Shown one piece after another: positions 9,156-22,700 of a stretch of 64,000 bases of DNA. A program made the position numbers and the translations under genes. Source of the stretch: Amoebophrya sp. A120 (taxonomy: Eukaryota > Sar > Dinophyceae > Syndiniales > Amoebophryaceae); assembly GCA_905178155.1 (NCBI GenBank), contig CAJINV010000033.1:22736-86735 (forward strand). The letters run 5' to 3'. Numbering within the stretch: position 1 is the stretch's first letter; the number at the start of each line of letters is the position of its first letter. The notes beneath the pieces are model-generated. The model was not told where the DNA came from. It did not search any database and worked only from the letters and a program-made list of their open reading frames with translations.

Positions 9156-11809
9156 ATGGACCAACAGACTCTTTCCCAGATGACCACCGCGCCCGCCGAA
9201 CGGATTCCGGTCTTTCTCGTGACCGGGGCGACGGGGGCGGGGAAGTCAACCCTGATCGCCCACCTAATCCAAGCGCTGCCGTCCAACCGGCGCGCGATTT
9301 TGATTCGCCACCGGCACGCCAAGGCGGCGATGCTAGAGACCTTTCCGCCCCCGCGGCTAGTGGTGGATGGAAAAAGTAGAAGTAGTGCTGTTTTTCACCC
9401 AGCGCACAGAAGCCTGAAAGCGCACCAGCCCTACGAAGCAGGAGCAGTTACACGGGACGACGAAGGTGTAGCTACTGATGTTATACCTGCACAAAGTTCT
9501 TTTTACGCTGTGCGCCACTTCAGTGAGGTTTTTGATTTCGGGTCCGGCTGCGTCTGTTGCGCCCCGGACGGCGATCTGATGCGGCAGCTTGTGGAGTTGC
9601 AGGCGGAGCTGAAAAGGGATCATGTTGAGACTGGAAGTGCAACAACCGTACGCGACGTCGAGGACGGTCGTCATCAACATGCAGGACCAACAACAGCTTC
9701 ATCATCTTCGCATTTTTACTACGCCCTATTTGTCGAGACGACCGGTTTAGCCGACCCACGGCCCTTTCTCCGCGTGTTTCAAACGGAGCCCACAGTCTGC
9801 GCGCACTACGAGCTGCACGCAATTCTGTGCGTCGTGGATTCGCTGCGGTGGGAAGCGACGCTGCAGGGAACTGGTGGTGAAGAGCCGAATTATCGTGGCG
9901 AAGGAGCTAGTGCTGTAGCTGGTTCTACTTTTCCTGGAAAAATTGCGGACGTTGACGGCGAGAGGACGACCTCCACAGAGAGCCTCCACTCGCGGGGTCG
10001 GGAACAGCTGCGCGTCGCAGACTTGGTGGTCGTGAACAACTTTCATTCTTCGTCAAGTGGTTCTTCTGCAGGCACAAAAAGCTACTCAGCTAGTACGAAA
10101 AGTAAAAGCAGTACTCCTGCGGCTTCAAGTCGTGTTTCTAAATCCGAAGTAAAAACATCGGAAGGTGAGGTGGAACTGCGAGTATTAGACTCGTCGCGCC
10201 AGCACCAGGAGCTGCAGCCACATCGTGTTCCCAAAAAGTTGCAGCGACTGGTGATGGAATGTTTTGTCGGGCGGAATGAGACCTCCACCGCGGGGGTGTG
10301 CGGGCGTCAAGCAGACCTGTCAGGCAGTACAGGTGGGGTTCTTGCTGCGTCGACTGAAGATCATGACAATCGTGTGGTGGCCTGGGCACCTCCTGTACTT
10401 AATACCACTGTGACGTCGAGCTCGAGAGGACGACCAGATGAAGATGCAGTGCTCGCGCCAAACAAAATTGTTTTCGAGCAATTTTCATCTGCACAGACTT
10501 CTACAGATGTTGAAGTATTCGAGGGCACGACCGAGCAGGTGGATGAAGACCGTCAAGAAGGGATGCCGAAATCTAGCTCCGCAGCGCGAGCGCCTGGGCT
10601 GAAGAACATGACTTCTCCAAATTTACTGCGGATTCGGAATTTCTATGAGAGAAGACAAGAAAGAGCACCTTCTGGTGTGCTGAACAAACAGGCACGGAAT
10701 AAAGGCGCGTCTGCCTCGGACGACACGGCTGGTAGGGCTGATTTGATGCCCGGTTGCGGCGATGCTTGCACCAGTGCAATGGGAACTACTGCTACTTGTA
10801 TGTACGAGGATTCGGCTATCGTTAACAAGCCCGCCGGAACTGCGTCCGAAAAAGAAGAGCAAGGTCATCAAGAATCTTCCAGTAGAAAAGATGGAGAGCA
10901 GACGCAGACACCTGCTGTGCCGCCAGGCAGCGGACACGTGATGTCTTCCGTTGTACCGCAGTTTTTCAGTTTGAACGCAGATCCGCTGGAACACGATCGG
11001 TCTTTTCAAACGGCCTGCGTATTCGGCGACGATTGCACTTTGCTCGACTTTGACCGCCACTGCACCCTGATGCTGACCATGATGACCGAGGGCGCTCTGC
11101 TTCGCGTGCAAGGCTGGCTGTCGTTCAATGTAGTGCATCAACTAGAACCTGCGACGCTATTTTCTACTTCTCGTCCCGCGGCGAGGAAAGCAAGCGAGCA
11201 GGGAGCTGCCGCACCTGCGAATGAGTCCTCTTCTGCTGCGTCTTCTACCTTAAAAGATGAATCAACGAGAACTTCTCCCAACTCCTTCCCACTACTTCCC
11301 AACCTCCTCTCCCCAACCGTGCTGATCGACGCCGTTGGGCCTTACCCGGTGACCATGAAGTTCCGTCCGCTCACGAGGTTGTTTGTCGCGCAGGCAGAAC
11401 ATGAGGGCGAGAGACATATTGACCGAAGAACTTCGATGACGATCGCCCCCTCCTGGGGCCTGCACGCGGGGGTGCACGAAGCCGTAAGTGAAAGTGGATT
11501 CGTGTGTATGGAAAGATGCACAGAGTAGAAAGGCCAAGACTTAGTATTTGCAAGGGGATGTTGACGTATGCCTCTGCAGAAGCAGATGTTATACATTTAC
11601 CAATGAGAAAGTTTAGTCTACTGAAATTCATCTGAGCTGCAATTTGCTCAACATTTCTACCGAGTTTATTTTCATTCTGCCACAGCACGACAAGCTAAGC
11701 TTCGCCCTATTCTTCTGTCTCCGTGTATATTCTGTTCCAGTTCGAAACTTTTCTTCTGTGGAAAACGGGGCAAAACGAACAGGGACCACTTGTCTTCCTC
11801 TCGCAATAA
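9156..11809 (+). CDS. CobW/COG0523 G3E GTPase, likely zinc metallochaperone (ZNG1/CBWD-like)
   Basis: COG0523 proteins are GTPases that deliver metal, often zinc, to client enzymes. Visible motifs: Walker A GATGAGKST (24-32), the family CxCC metal site in GSGCVCC (Cys 132, 134, 135), and the switch/Walker B motif ETTGLADP (from Glu 194). Near residue 615 the C-terminal CobW_C region begins (FGDDCTLLDF, ALLRVQGWLSF, PYPVTMKFRPLTRL). The usual NKxD base-recognition motif seems replaced by VVVNNFH. About 300 low-complexity residues separate the GTPase core from CobW_C, doubling the normal 350-400 aa length. The frame reads to a TAG at 11528, but GTAAGT at 11484 is a strong donor. Splicing to 11783 gives ...VHEA-GPLVFLSQ and a stop at 11809, close to the usual LVFIG ending. 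This last exon is inferred; acceptors near 11813-11826 could instead fuse it in frame to the next gene. Confidence 0.88.
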
Positions 11810-11825
11810 AAAGAAGTCCAGCGAG

Positions 11826-12509
11826 ATGAACTCCACACGGACCGACTTTTTGGACTACGACTCGGAGATGCGGCAGGCTTTTCGCGCGGCGCCGCGGGGT
11901 CGGGGTTGGCGGTTCTACGACCTGAAGTTGGTGATGCAGGACGTGGTTGCCGAACTGAGGCACACAGTCGAGCGCTTTTTGATACTGCGAGAAACAAGCG
12001 GGGAAGGAGACCCAAACAAGCTGCAGAAAAATCCCGCTGGTCGGTCTTCAGGAGGACCACAAGCACGCCTTGAGGAGCTACGCGATGAACTCCCTGCTCC
12101 CGCCGCCACCGAGGACATTTTTCTCGCGAAGAGAAGGGCGACCGGGTGGGCGAAAGAATTAGTCGACGGTGTGCGGGAGGAATTTCGTGAACGAGTGTTG
12201 AAAACAAGAAGAGCGGACGCTTTTGATGTTTCGCCGGGAGTAGATTTCGTGGACGAGGACCAGTTTTTACCGGCTGAAAACAGTAGGCGTGGTGGTGTGG
12301 TCGATGAAAAGGGAAACCAACAGGTGGAACAAGACAGAATAAAACGACAAATACTACTTCTGCGCTACGAGCTGATTGGTGCGAACGCGGTGCTGGCCTA
12401 CGATCCGCGGGAAGATAGGCTTTTTCTGGCCGCGCACGACAAACGCCCCCTCGAGTGGACGGTTCGAGGGTCCGGCTTGTGGCTGCGCGAGGTGGGGGAG
12501 GAAAGGTGA
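11826..12509 (+). CDS. Hypothetical protein, 227 aa
   Basis: Starts MNSTRTDFLDYDSEMRQAF and ends RGSGLWLREVGEER. Charged and partly helical (RFYDLKLVMQDVVAELRHTV), with no signal peptide or membrane segment. I do not recognise a family. It begins 17 bp after the inferred CobW stop, too close for an ordinary intergenic space, so it may be a C-terminal exon of the CobW gene (in-frame splicing from 11483 is possible) or a tightly packed separate gene. Codon use is coding-like. Confidence 0.55.
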   Translation: MNSTRTDFLDYDSEMRQAFRAAPRGRGWRFYDLKLVMQDVVAELRHTVERFLILRETSGEGDPNKLQKNPAGRSSGGPQARLEELRDELPAPAATEDIFLAKRRATGWAKELVDGVREEFRERVLKTRRADAFDVSPGVDFVDEDQFLPAENSRRGGVVDEKGNQQVEQDRIKRQILLLRYELIGANAVLAYDPREDRLFLAAHDKRPLEWTVRGSGLWLREVGEER

Positions 12510-13739
12510 CTGGCGTCCATCTCTGCGACGACCCTCCAAGACGCAGCCGGCCGGGGGTGGGTGTGTCACCATCAGAAGTGTGCACTGCGAGCAGGATCGA
12601 GGGGTGCGCCATCTGCAAATCAAAAAATCGCACTGCGCAAGAAGTGAACACCGGGAAAGGTTTTTAGTCAGCACAGCAGACACTGCTATCTATCACTGCG
12701 AAAATTTAAATAAAGATGAACTACAGTGTTCCTAGGTGGGCTAGAGCAGCGAAAGAATCGGTTTGATCAACAACACTGGATCTAAGTCAGCATTTGGCCC
12801 TGATCCTGCTTCTTCACCATAGCAGCGACTTATCTTTATATCTTGATCTGGTGTAGCTCTTCTTCAAAACCGGGATAGTAACAGGAGGGCTCAAACACAA
12901 AAAGCAGGCATTCGCATTTTTGAGAGCAAGGGTCTGTCATCAACCCGTTCTCTTTTCGTTTGACCCTGCTTCGTAGTTGATCGCGCAGCCGTTTTATTTA
13001 AGGCTGAGATGCAGGAATTCGTTCATCTTTCTATAAGATTTTACGAATGAATCCCTCGCGCCCCGTGACACTTAGCAGGGTGAACGCTCCTTAATTTTTT
13101 TTTTCAGATGCGAGCACAAGATGCGAAAATGAAAAGGAGAATCATTCAACATTGAGCCTGCAGGTCCAAAACTAGTGAAGCATCTCCTAGATTTGATCTC
13201 CCGTGGCCCATTCGTGTAATTCTTTTTACCCCCCCTTATTTCGACATGATAGCACTCCTTCTTCTTGGTGAGTAGTTTTTGGCTGTGATTGGTACAGACG
13301 CGGCGTTTGGTCACACACAAATTCCTGCGGCTAAACATTATTCTTCTTGTCTGTTTTTTGGTCGGCTCCGTCTCCCTGTCTGTTTTTTAAGATTTCCTCC
13401 CGTTGGTATTGGTTTACTTTTGTTTTCATCTCTACAACTACGCTACGAGTTTTCAGTGACGAATGTATGAAGGCGCATACTTTTCATTTTTCCATCGTAT
13501 TTCAAGACTCTCTGTAATAGACCTGCAGAAGATTATAACCCGTGAAAGATTCATCTCTGCTTTATTTCCAAGAAGAAAAGAAGAGACATGAAAAAGGCGA
13601 CGGAGCAGGTCACTTTCTTCACTAGGCGTCGACAGTGAAAAGCAAAAAATGCAAGAACAGTTGCCCCTCCTTGTCCCAGCTAATTTTGCAGCGCTCGGTT
13701 ATCTTCGCGAGGAGCCGCGCCGCGCCCGGGAAAAAAAAT
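12510..13739. other. Intergenic region
   Basis: No frame with the local coding signature. A T run at about 13094-13105 and AT-rich stretches. No RNA gene or element ends recognised. Confidence 0.4.
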
Positions 13740-16700
13740 ATGTTCCGGTGGGTCGCGGTCTTCCCGATCTGGATCAGGAGCAGAATAGCAAGAACCGAGG
13801 AGTTGGCTCATTCCCGTAAAGAAGACAAGAATCCGGCGCGGATTTAAAGACATGTAACAACTTCTACATTATTTACCGAAGCGGGCTCTGGCTTCTGCGG
13901 ATTTGTTTCTAAGTAAAGCGAGAAGAAGAAGAACAACAAAATCCGCAGCGAGAACGGGAAGGGATGTTGAAGCGTCCTGACGTTACAACGCCCCACATGT
14001 CGCGTCGACCCGTGCGGAGTTCAAGTCTCGCGAGGCGGGGGAAAGCCCGGGCGTACTTTGACCAATCGTCTACGACGTGCCGGGATGTAGCTGGCCTGGC
14101 GCGCCTTGTCCACCGACTACAACCCACGAAGAGAGCTGTAGTTTATTTCCCGCTACCTCTCTACGCGCCACTACTATTCCTACTACTTCTACATTTGGGC
14201 GGGTTGACGACACTAACGCAGATATTTTTCCCTGTCAGCGATGACGACGACCGGCCTGGGTCGACGTCGTCGACGACGGCGTCAGGAATTTTTAATCTGC
14301 CCCTCGCCCATGCGGCGCTGTCCGTGCCATCCGGCTACGAGTCCCTCATGTTCGACATCCGAGACCGTGTGCTGGTGTCGGAAAGAGACCTGGAGAAACC
14401 GAAAGCCGACCGGGTCTGCTACGCACTGGGGACAAATAGAGCTGTTGTTCATCTAGTTCTCTACGATCATCATAAGAAAGTGGTAAGTAGTTCTTTTGTA
14501 CGCAGCCTGGTGGTCCTGTAAAAACCGCTCCTGGATAGAGTACCAACATGCGGCCTAATCGTAGTAGCATCCATCTTGTAAAGACCCTCTACGTGGTAGT
14601 CCATCACTTTTTGCTCTCGTGTGGTCTTCCAGTAAATAAGTGCATGAAATAAAACTACCCCCCTTTCGAAGATGAGTGCGGGCTTCATCCTCGAAAACGG
14701 TTCTACACGTGCAACGGACGGCAAGCCTTGAGTGCAGCAAGTGCACAGGCAGAAAATTTCGAAGGAACTGCAAGAGCATCATGCATTTTTTCTGTATCGA
14801 TATCGAACTGAACAACAATCGTTCTGGAATGTCTCAGTTGCATAAGATCTCATCAACGGAGGGACCCTATTGTCTTCCGAACACCCAGCACTTTCTCGGG
14901 GATACGGTATTGCGTACTAGGGTTGTTTGTAGTTTCTTTTTGTTACGATTACCCAACAACCATGCAATGGATGTCCAATGCCGTTTGCCAATCCTAGGCC
15001 TATCTTCACCACCATGGCACTCTATGTGAAGCGGACATGGAGACAGTATTAATCTGTATCAACCTCCCAGGTGCTCTCCCGGCGTCTATTCGGTCCGGAA
15101 GCGGTGGCCGACGCGTTAAAGACTCTGAACGAGTACTTGCAAAAGCATTCCGACGAGCTGTTTCAGAAGTATCGGCAGAAAATGAAGAAGGCCGCCGCGA
15201 GTAGCGCCGCGCTGCCGAACGGGAATGCTGGCAGCAGTGCCACGAAGTCTGGGGCCGCCAAAGACCAGGGCGCTCTTGCTTCTGGCTCGGGCTCCTCTTC
15301 GAGTAGAAATCAGGTCACAAAACTCTCCAGTGAAGGGAGCGGAATATCAAATGCGAACAAGGGCAAGGATCTATCCCAAGCTGAAGCTCCTGCAACCTCG
15401 CAAGTGGAGCTGGACTCTTCGGGGGGCGGTCGGTTCGATGACATGATGAAGACCATTTTTCCGGAGGGACTCGAAGCCACAAACGTTACTGTGGAGGACC
15501 TCGGTATCCAGAGTGAGCTTATTTCTGCCATTGTTCACGATGAACTTGAACATGAAATGCACAAACTACACTCTTGCATTTAGATTAAAAATTGCGTAAA
15601 TTTACTATAAGCAGCATGACAATTGGTGTCGGCTTCTGAGGGGCTACTTCTAGTAGATGAAGTTTGTTGTGGTTTTTGTACCGTATGTAGTCCAACGGCG
15701 GGAATAAGTTTGTACTCCTGCACACTCGACGCCGCGATGCAATTGATGCAGTTGATGGAGGGTGCGTTTCCGGAATCCGATTGGCCGGCGATGCGGGAGC
15801 AGCTGGAAGGGGTCAAGGAGAAGCTGCGCTTGAGAGAACAAGCGAAGCAAGCGTCTTCTGCAACGTCCAAAACTACAACCGGCACGACCGCAAGTGACCA
15901 CAGCGGAGATCAGACAGCCGGCGCCTCAAACGACCAAGGGACGAACAATGCGAGTGGTTCGTCTGCCAGTAGTTCCACAGAGAGCAAGAGAGAAAGGGTG
16001 AAGACGGAAGACGTGGTGGATGGCGACGAAGAGGGCCTGTTCGGCAACAAAACTGCGGAAGAAGAAATCGACGCGCCAAACGGGAACAATAGACCTACAC
16101 AGTCCTCCTCGTCCACACAGGAAGGCGACAACGCAAATGCCGCCGGAGCGGCTGACGAGCAGGGACGAGAAGAACCGACGGAGCAGGGTCATACTGCTAC
16201 GCAAACTCCTAATGCTGGTGCAGGTTCGGATAGTGGTCGTGCAGATACCAGCGAGTATGATAGTGGTACAGGATCTGGTTCTGGTGCGCATCAAGAAACA
16301 GAACCACCTACGGGCTCTTCCAGTCCGCAGGACCAAGGAACGTCGGCCCCAGGAGGCGTCCCCCCGCCGGGAGAACAAGAGGCTGGCAGTGGCGGAGGCA
16401 GCGGCGCCCCTACGTCAGGAGGTTCTTCTCCTGCCACGACGGCCTCTGAGCAAGAAGACCAGCCCCCACCTGCAGGAACTACGGGAACACCACCGGGTGA
16501 AAACAGTCCGACGGAAGCAAGTACGACTGCTACTGCTACTACTCCACCAGCAGCGGAGAGCAATGGCGCTGTTGTTGCCACCACGACCAGTAGTAACATA
16601 GAGGAGAGTTGGCGAACCTCCGAAGACATGCAACTGCTCCGCGAGCAGGCATACTTACTGACGGACAACCAGAAGCGGAAGCACAACGATTACGAGCACC

Positions 16701-19700
16701 GGCGGACGAACGAGACGCTGACTGATTGGCGCTCGGAAAAGCGCGCAGAGTTGTTCAAGTACGAACATGAAGGGCACTACGACAATAACCACTTTCAGCA
16801 GCAGGAAAAACGCGCTGTTTTTACGGACGAGTTTACACACACCAACCCGACGGCGTTCATGCGGTTTATGGAACTCTCACACGTTTTATTTACATTGATC
16901 ACTGGTGCAGGATTTGTGTAGTTTGTCATGCAAAATCACTACGACCAGCCACAGGCACAGCCACCACACGATTACTTCGCATGGAAAATTTTTCCTCTTG
17001 CGCCAAATCAATACCCGGGAAATCCTTGCAGAAGCTGTAATGCAAGACCTACGAGCACAAGCGAAGCTGAGCTCCCCCATTTAGTAACTTTTGCTCTACT
17101 TTTTGCACCTTCGCAAAATCACGTTGTTTATGGATTGCCGCGTTTGTGGTTTCATCGGTCGCTTTAGCATGATGACAACATCATGTAGTTAACAGCGATC
17201 AGTGCTGTCAGCACGTTTGAGAACGGCATACGTTTTACCGCACAGAAGTTCCCGGGAAACGCGTTTGATGCGCAACTGAAGAAGAGCAGCGACATGTACA
17301 GCCGCATGAAAACCAGGAACACGTTTGGCAGCAGTTTGTGGAAGAGGGCCACGCACGAGCACCCGCTCCTGGAGGAGGGCCACATGCCCGTCTTAAACAA
17401 TATGCTGACCATGTTGAGCGAGGCCTCCCGGAAGAGTTCTGGTAAGATTCTCGGTGGTGGAGACACCGGCTTCGACTCCGCAGAAAACGTAAATGTCCGA
17501 CTGCTCGAGGAACCCGAAGACCGCGCGGACGTGCGGCTGTTGGCGCGTTATCTCTGGCCCCAGTACCGATCCCTGAACAACATTTTCGAGCGCGCCGGCT
17601 ACAACTACCTGAGCAGCGTACCACTTTCTTGCGACTTGACACCCGTTTTTTTTTTTTCGTAAAGGTGCTGTCTACTAATACTTCTGCTTTTCAGTGCGTT
17701 GTGCTAAATCTATATGAGCTCCAGGTACGATAGATATGAGAATTAAAAATCACTCAACTACTTAAATTTAAATACTTCAGGATCGCGAGGACGTGAAGCC
17801 GACCCAGCAATCCCGCGAGTCCGTGTTCGCGATTGAGAGCAAATATAGCCGGAAGGAGGACTTCCCTCCCACCAGCAACCAGGTGCAGCACCCCTTCTGC
17901 TACGATAACTCCTGTTTGGAGCGGGACCTGGTCGGGATCCCGGAGAACGAAGTCTTTCTGGACGAAATCCAGGGCAAGCTGTACGAAACCGAATACCGGT
18001 ATTCGCGACCAGAGTTCCGCGCGAAGCAGTTGACTCCGACGACGAAGTTTTTCGGCGCGCAAAAGTACTACATCCGCTTCGGCCCGCGTAACCACTTCCG
18101 GAAGGGGCTTAGGCACAAACACTTGCAACGGCATTGGCAGTACAGCGGTATTACTGCATCCGCCGCGGCACCGCGGGTGGAGGACCAGCAGTCTTCAGTT
18201 GTAGATACTGCAGGCGGGGGTGATGCTGCTGCTGCACGGGACATAAATGTGCAAGATGAAACACAAACTGCATCATCCCCGGCCGCGTCAACAACTTCTA
18301 GTCCCTCTACTTCAACTTCCGTAAAACCAAAGCACCTGGATATTACACTGAAAAATGCCCCCACCCCAGGACTTCTTGCGAGCATTTGTATTGCAAACCT
18401 TTGCAATGGGAACAACCATCCCCGTCTTACTATAGTATCAGCATCACAAATTTGCCATGCTGAAAGGCTCAAATTTGTGCTGCAAAGGAGCCCACCGGCC
18501 GGCGGATCTGTTATGCAAAAGATACCTTGCGCGTCTAGATTCTATCTGCATCAGGAGGGCTCGTGCTTAGTCCTTTCATGCAAGACAAAAAGACTTTCAT
18601 TTGAAAACCTTATGCATGAGAAACTTTTGCAAATTCCAGGGTGTGCGCATTTTTCATCGTAGTACTGGACCCTCAATTGTCGACTTTTTACCTGGCGAAC
18701 CTACAGGAGGACCTGTCCTATTGAAAGGAAAAACTCCCCCTCCCCACATCAAAACGGAATTTCTGATGCTGGATTTGTGTACACAAATCAGCTATGTATT
18801 GCAGAGAGACATTGCGGCCAGATCCCCTGGCTAGGTAGGGGCGTATTGGTCTAGTTGTTCAGCACGGCAAACGGCTCCCCTTTAGGCTGAACAGCATGAG
18901 AAGTCGACTCCATAATAGGGCGGAAGCTTCTGCCCTTGTCTTCTTGCAAGACAAATCTGATTTGTGACCCCAAATCAGCAACACAAATTTTCGAAAACAT
19001 ACCCTTTCAATATGGGGAGGGGGGATTTTTCTTCACAATATGTCCACGCAGATGCTTTACCACCGCGGGTACGTGCACGGGATGACCTTCGAGGAAAAAC
19101 TCAGCCGCTTTTCCGTCGACCGCACGTTTTTGCGGTGGAAACCCAAAGAGCCGACGGAGCATTCGATGCTGGACCGCGACAATGCTGAGCAGTGGCAGGG
19201 GAAGGAGTACTCGAAGGAGCTACCAAACCAGAACGCGGTCCTGTCGCTCTTCTCCACGAAGACGGCAACCGTGACGGAAACGGTTCGACTTCCGACGAAA
19301 CCTGCGGTTGACCAATTGCGAGACAGCAAAAAGCTCGAGCGCCGTCTGCTCGACGAGTTTTCGCAAGTGCTTTTGCGCAAGCGGGCGGACATCGTGGAGA
19401 TGCAGAAGAAGGTCCAGGCGTTTGGACCGACCGACTTGCTGGAGAACGCGGGGGCTGGCATGCTGCAACGGCTGCAGACACTGGAACGAGACCTGGCGGA
19501 CCAAGAGCAAAAGTACGCCGCGTTTGCACTGGGGTATGTGGCAGAAGCCGGACCTACTGCATCTTTTTCGCAGCCGACTTCGCTCGACAGCTTGATCGCT
19601 TTGAAGCAGTTGCAGCAGAGTAGCAGTTCTAGTACTTCCTCCGCTGGTGGAAGTAGTAGTACTACGACAGCAACAAGTGCATCATCCTCCTACTCTCCGA

Positions 19701-22700
19701 CCGCTTTGTCCTCGAACATCACAATCGTGAACAGGTTGAGAGAGGCGAGCTACTACGAGAACATCGCGGCGTTTCCGACTCTGAGGGCGCTCGTGGAGAA
19801 GAGCAAAACGGCCGAGTCGACGAAGTTCGTGGCGGAAGCGGAAAAGATGGGTGGATCAATTCAACCAAAGAACGGAGATGGCGCGCCAGAGCGCCTGGTG
19901 GTGGATGACCAAGTCTTTGTCTCGAACAAGGCAGAGCGCATCGCGGAACTGCGACGGGCGGAAACCGGATTTTTGCTCGGACGCGGCGTGATTGGTGCGG
20001 CCCTCAACCGAAGGCACAGTGCGACAGTGGAAAATATAAAATCTTCCGATAGTTGTTTTACACAGCACACGACCTCCCCCGACAAGTCGTTGAGTCCTCT
20101 GGCAGCATCTGTTACTAGTTCTTCAAAAAGAACATCACCAAGCAGGAGCTCGGTGCACCATTATCCCTACAGCATGCAGCCAAAAAGGAACCAAAAGAAG
20201 CGGCTGAAGGTGAAGTTCCAACCCGAAAAAACCTGGGTCCTGGCGGCGCACGGCTTCGTCCCGAAGAGTGAGCAGAGTTGGATCACTTTGGAGCAGCCGG
20301 CCGTGGTTCGCGAGTTGAAGGTGTTTTTTGACAACAAGAAGCCATTGAACTTCGGCAAACTGGAAATTTCCGGCATGAAGCAGGGGGTGGAAATCTGGCG
20401 GCGGCACGTTCTGCAGCCTTCTGACCAGGCGGACTCCGCCTGTCCGGTCGGGTCCCGCGTGTTTTACCAGAAGGAGTCGCAGAAGAAGGTGCGCCAGGGG
20501 CGGGTGGTGCGCCATTTCCCAATGCTGGGGATGATGCAAATCGAGCCCTTCAAGGGGGGCAAGAACGGGAAGGTCCTTGGTTCGCGGTTCTCTGCCTCGG
20601 CCGCGAGGTCGTCCCGGGGGCAGTACCCCTACCGGTTTCCGGTTCTGTTCCGGAAGCAGTCCGAGGTGGCCAACGACAAAGGGATCAACTGTGCCAAGTA
20701 CGCCGTCACGAGGCACTTCACGAAAAAGCTGCAGGACGAAGGCATGGCTTCCACCGGGGCCGGGTTTGTGCGTCGTGATCTTCATCTCGGGGGGGAACGA
20801 GAGGCGGAGACCACGCTGACACCACCCACGTCGGTGGACGAAACTACAAGCAACAGTTCTAGAAGCAGCGCGGCTGCAGCAGGAACGCAGGCTAGTAAAA
20901 GTCAGCAAATAAGGCCGACGTCCGGAGGGTCCTCTGAGGACTTAGTTTTCAAAAAGAAGTCACCAATGTCCCGCCGCCGGCGCGTTGTGAAGATCACGGA
21001 CGGAGCATTGGAAACGGTCGACACGATCTTTTTCCGTTGGCAGTTGCGCAAACCCAGTCTCGCTGCGGATCAGGTAGAAGATCAAGATAGCGATAGCGCA
21101 TCTTCAAGAAGTAGTGGAGCAAATGCCCCTAGTACAACCTCATCTTCTTCAAGCCAAGATCCTTTTTGGGGCGTGGATTCTTTCACGCTCGCCTACGTCC
21201 AAGACCCGATTGCGCTCTGGGACGCCCACAACCTGCGGGAAATGTGGTACCAGGAGCAAATGCGGCGAGCGGAGGAGATCATTTGGACCAACGTGCGCGA
21301 CGCTTTTGAGTTCCCAAACAGCCCGCGAGACCGAAACCCGCAAGACGATTATCCTCGAGAAAAGTTCGTAGTACACCAAGCTGCACACCTTAAAGTAATC
21401 AAAATCTGGTGCTTTTTATTTTTTCTCACGAGAATAAAGCGACTGAGCTACAATAAAGGCAATGCTATACCATCATATGCAAAAGGAGAATCAGTATCAG
21501 AATGTTGTATCATGCGGAGAAGTAGAATGTTGAGATACTTGGAAAGTCATGCTGAACATCCACCAGCGGTGGACCACTGCCACTTGCTGTGACACGACAA
21601 ATGAATGCGGCATGGCGAAGAATATTTTGGCTTCCGGTTATTTCAAGTGCAGGTGTGCAGCTTTTCCGCTTGATAGCTCGGCGGCCGCGGGGGGAAACAC
21701 ATCTTTCGAGCCTTCGGAGAGCTTCGCGCAAGAGACCACTTCGTCCCTCCTGGAGGTGTCTACCCGGCAGCGCACCCACGAAATAGTTCGGACGGGCAAC
21801 GTGACGAATGGGCACACATACGACACCAGCGCAGTGAAGTCCTGGTCCGGAACCGGGTCGTACAACGACTGGTGGGCGAAGAATGCGATGTTCCGGGAGG
21901 AAGAGGAGGCGGGCTACCGAATCGTTTCCATGAACGTCACCGCCTGGGACTTTACTGCCGAGTGGAAAGCGCGGTCGGACTACAGGAAGGAGAAAGCGGC
22001 GCTAGAAGCGAAATATGAGTCGGAATTAAGTGCTTGGAAAAACCGAACGGGGACAGCAACAAGCGAGGGAGGAGCTGCGGCAGAGGCAGCAGCAGGGGTC
22101 CCGGATCCGGTTGCAAGTGCAACGTCTCCGCCGGCAGAAGATGGTCCACCTCAGCACGTCGAGACAGAACCCGTGAAACCGACGCTCCCCGTTCTGACCG
22201 ACCAAGATTTGAACCGCGCGGCGCACTCGACGGGCGGAAATGTCTACACGAAGCGGCGGTTTTGGTCCAAACACGCCGAATGGACGACGTATGGGCATGC
22301 GAGGCCGGGGGGCTGGTTCTACCATAACGTATCCAGGAAAAAAACTGTGTAAGTGTAACTTTCTTTGAGGAACAGCATCACAAATTTGCCCTACATGACA
22401 GAGAAAACCTGTCATGCATGGTTTGTAAGGGAAAACACACATGAAAAGAGGACTTCATGGCTGTCTGGCATGACAGGCGTAACTCTGTTGCATCTTCTGC
22501 AACACAAATTTACACTTACACAGTTTTTCTTTTTTTCTTGCATACAACGATCTGAAGTACCAGTACGACGCTTTTCTCCGCTATGCAAGAAAAAAACTGT
22601 GTAAGTGTAAATCTGTGATGCAGAAAATGTACAACAGTTACACTTGTCATGCGCGACATGCATGACCGGCTCGGTTCCTATATGTTTTCCCTTCCTATCT

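Noticed and set aside
11707-12651. Antisense frame of 314 codons
   Set aside because: Directly opposite the + strand coding frame at 11826-12509; it exists because G/C-ending codons suppress antisense stops. No conserved motif.
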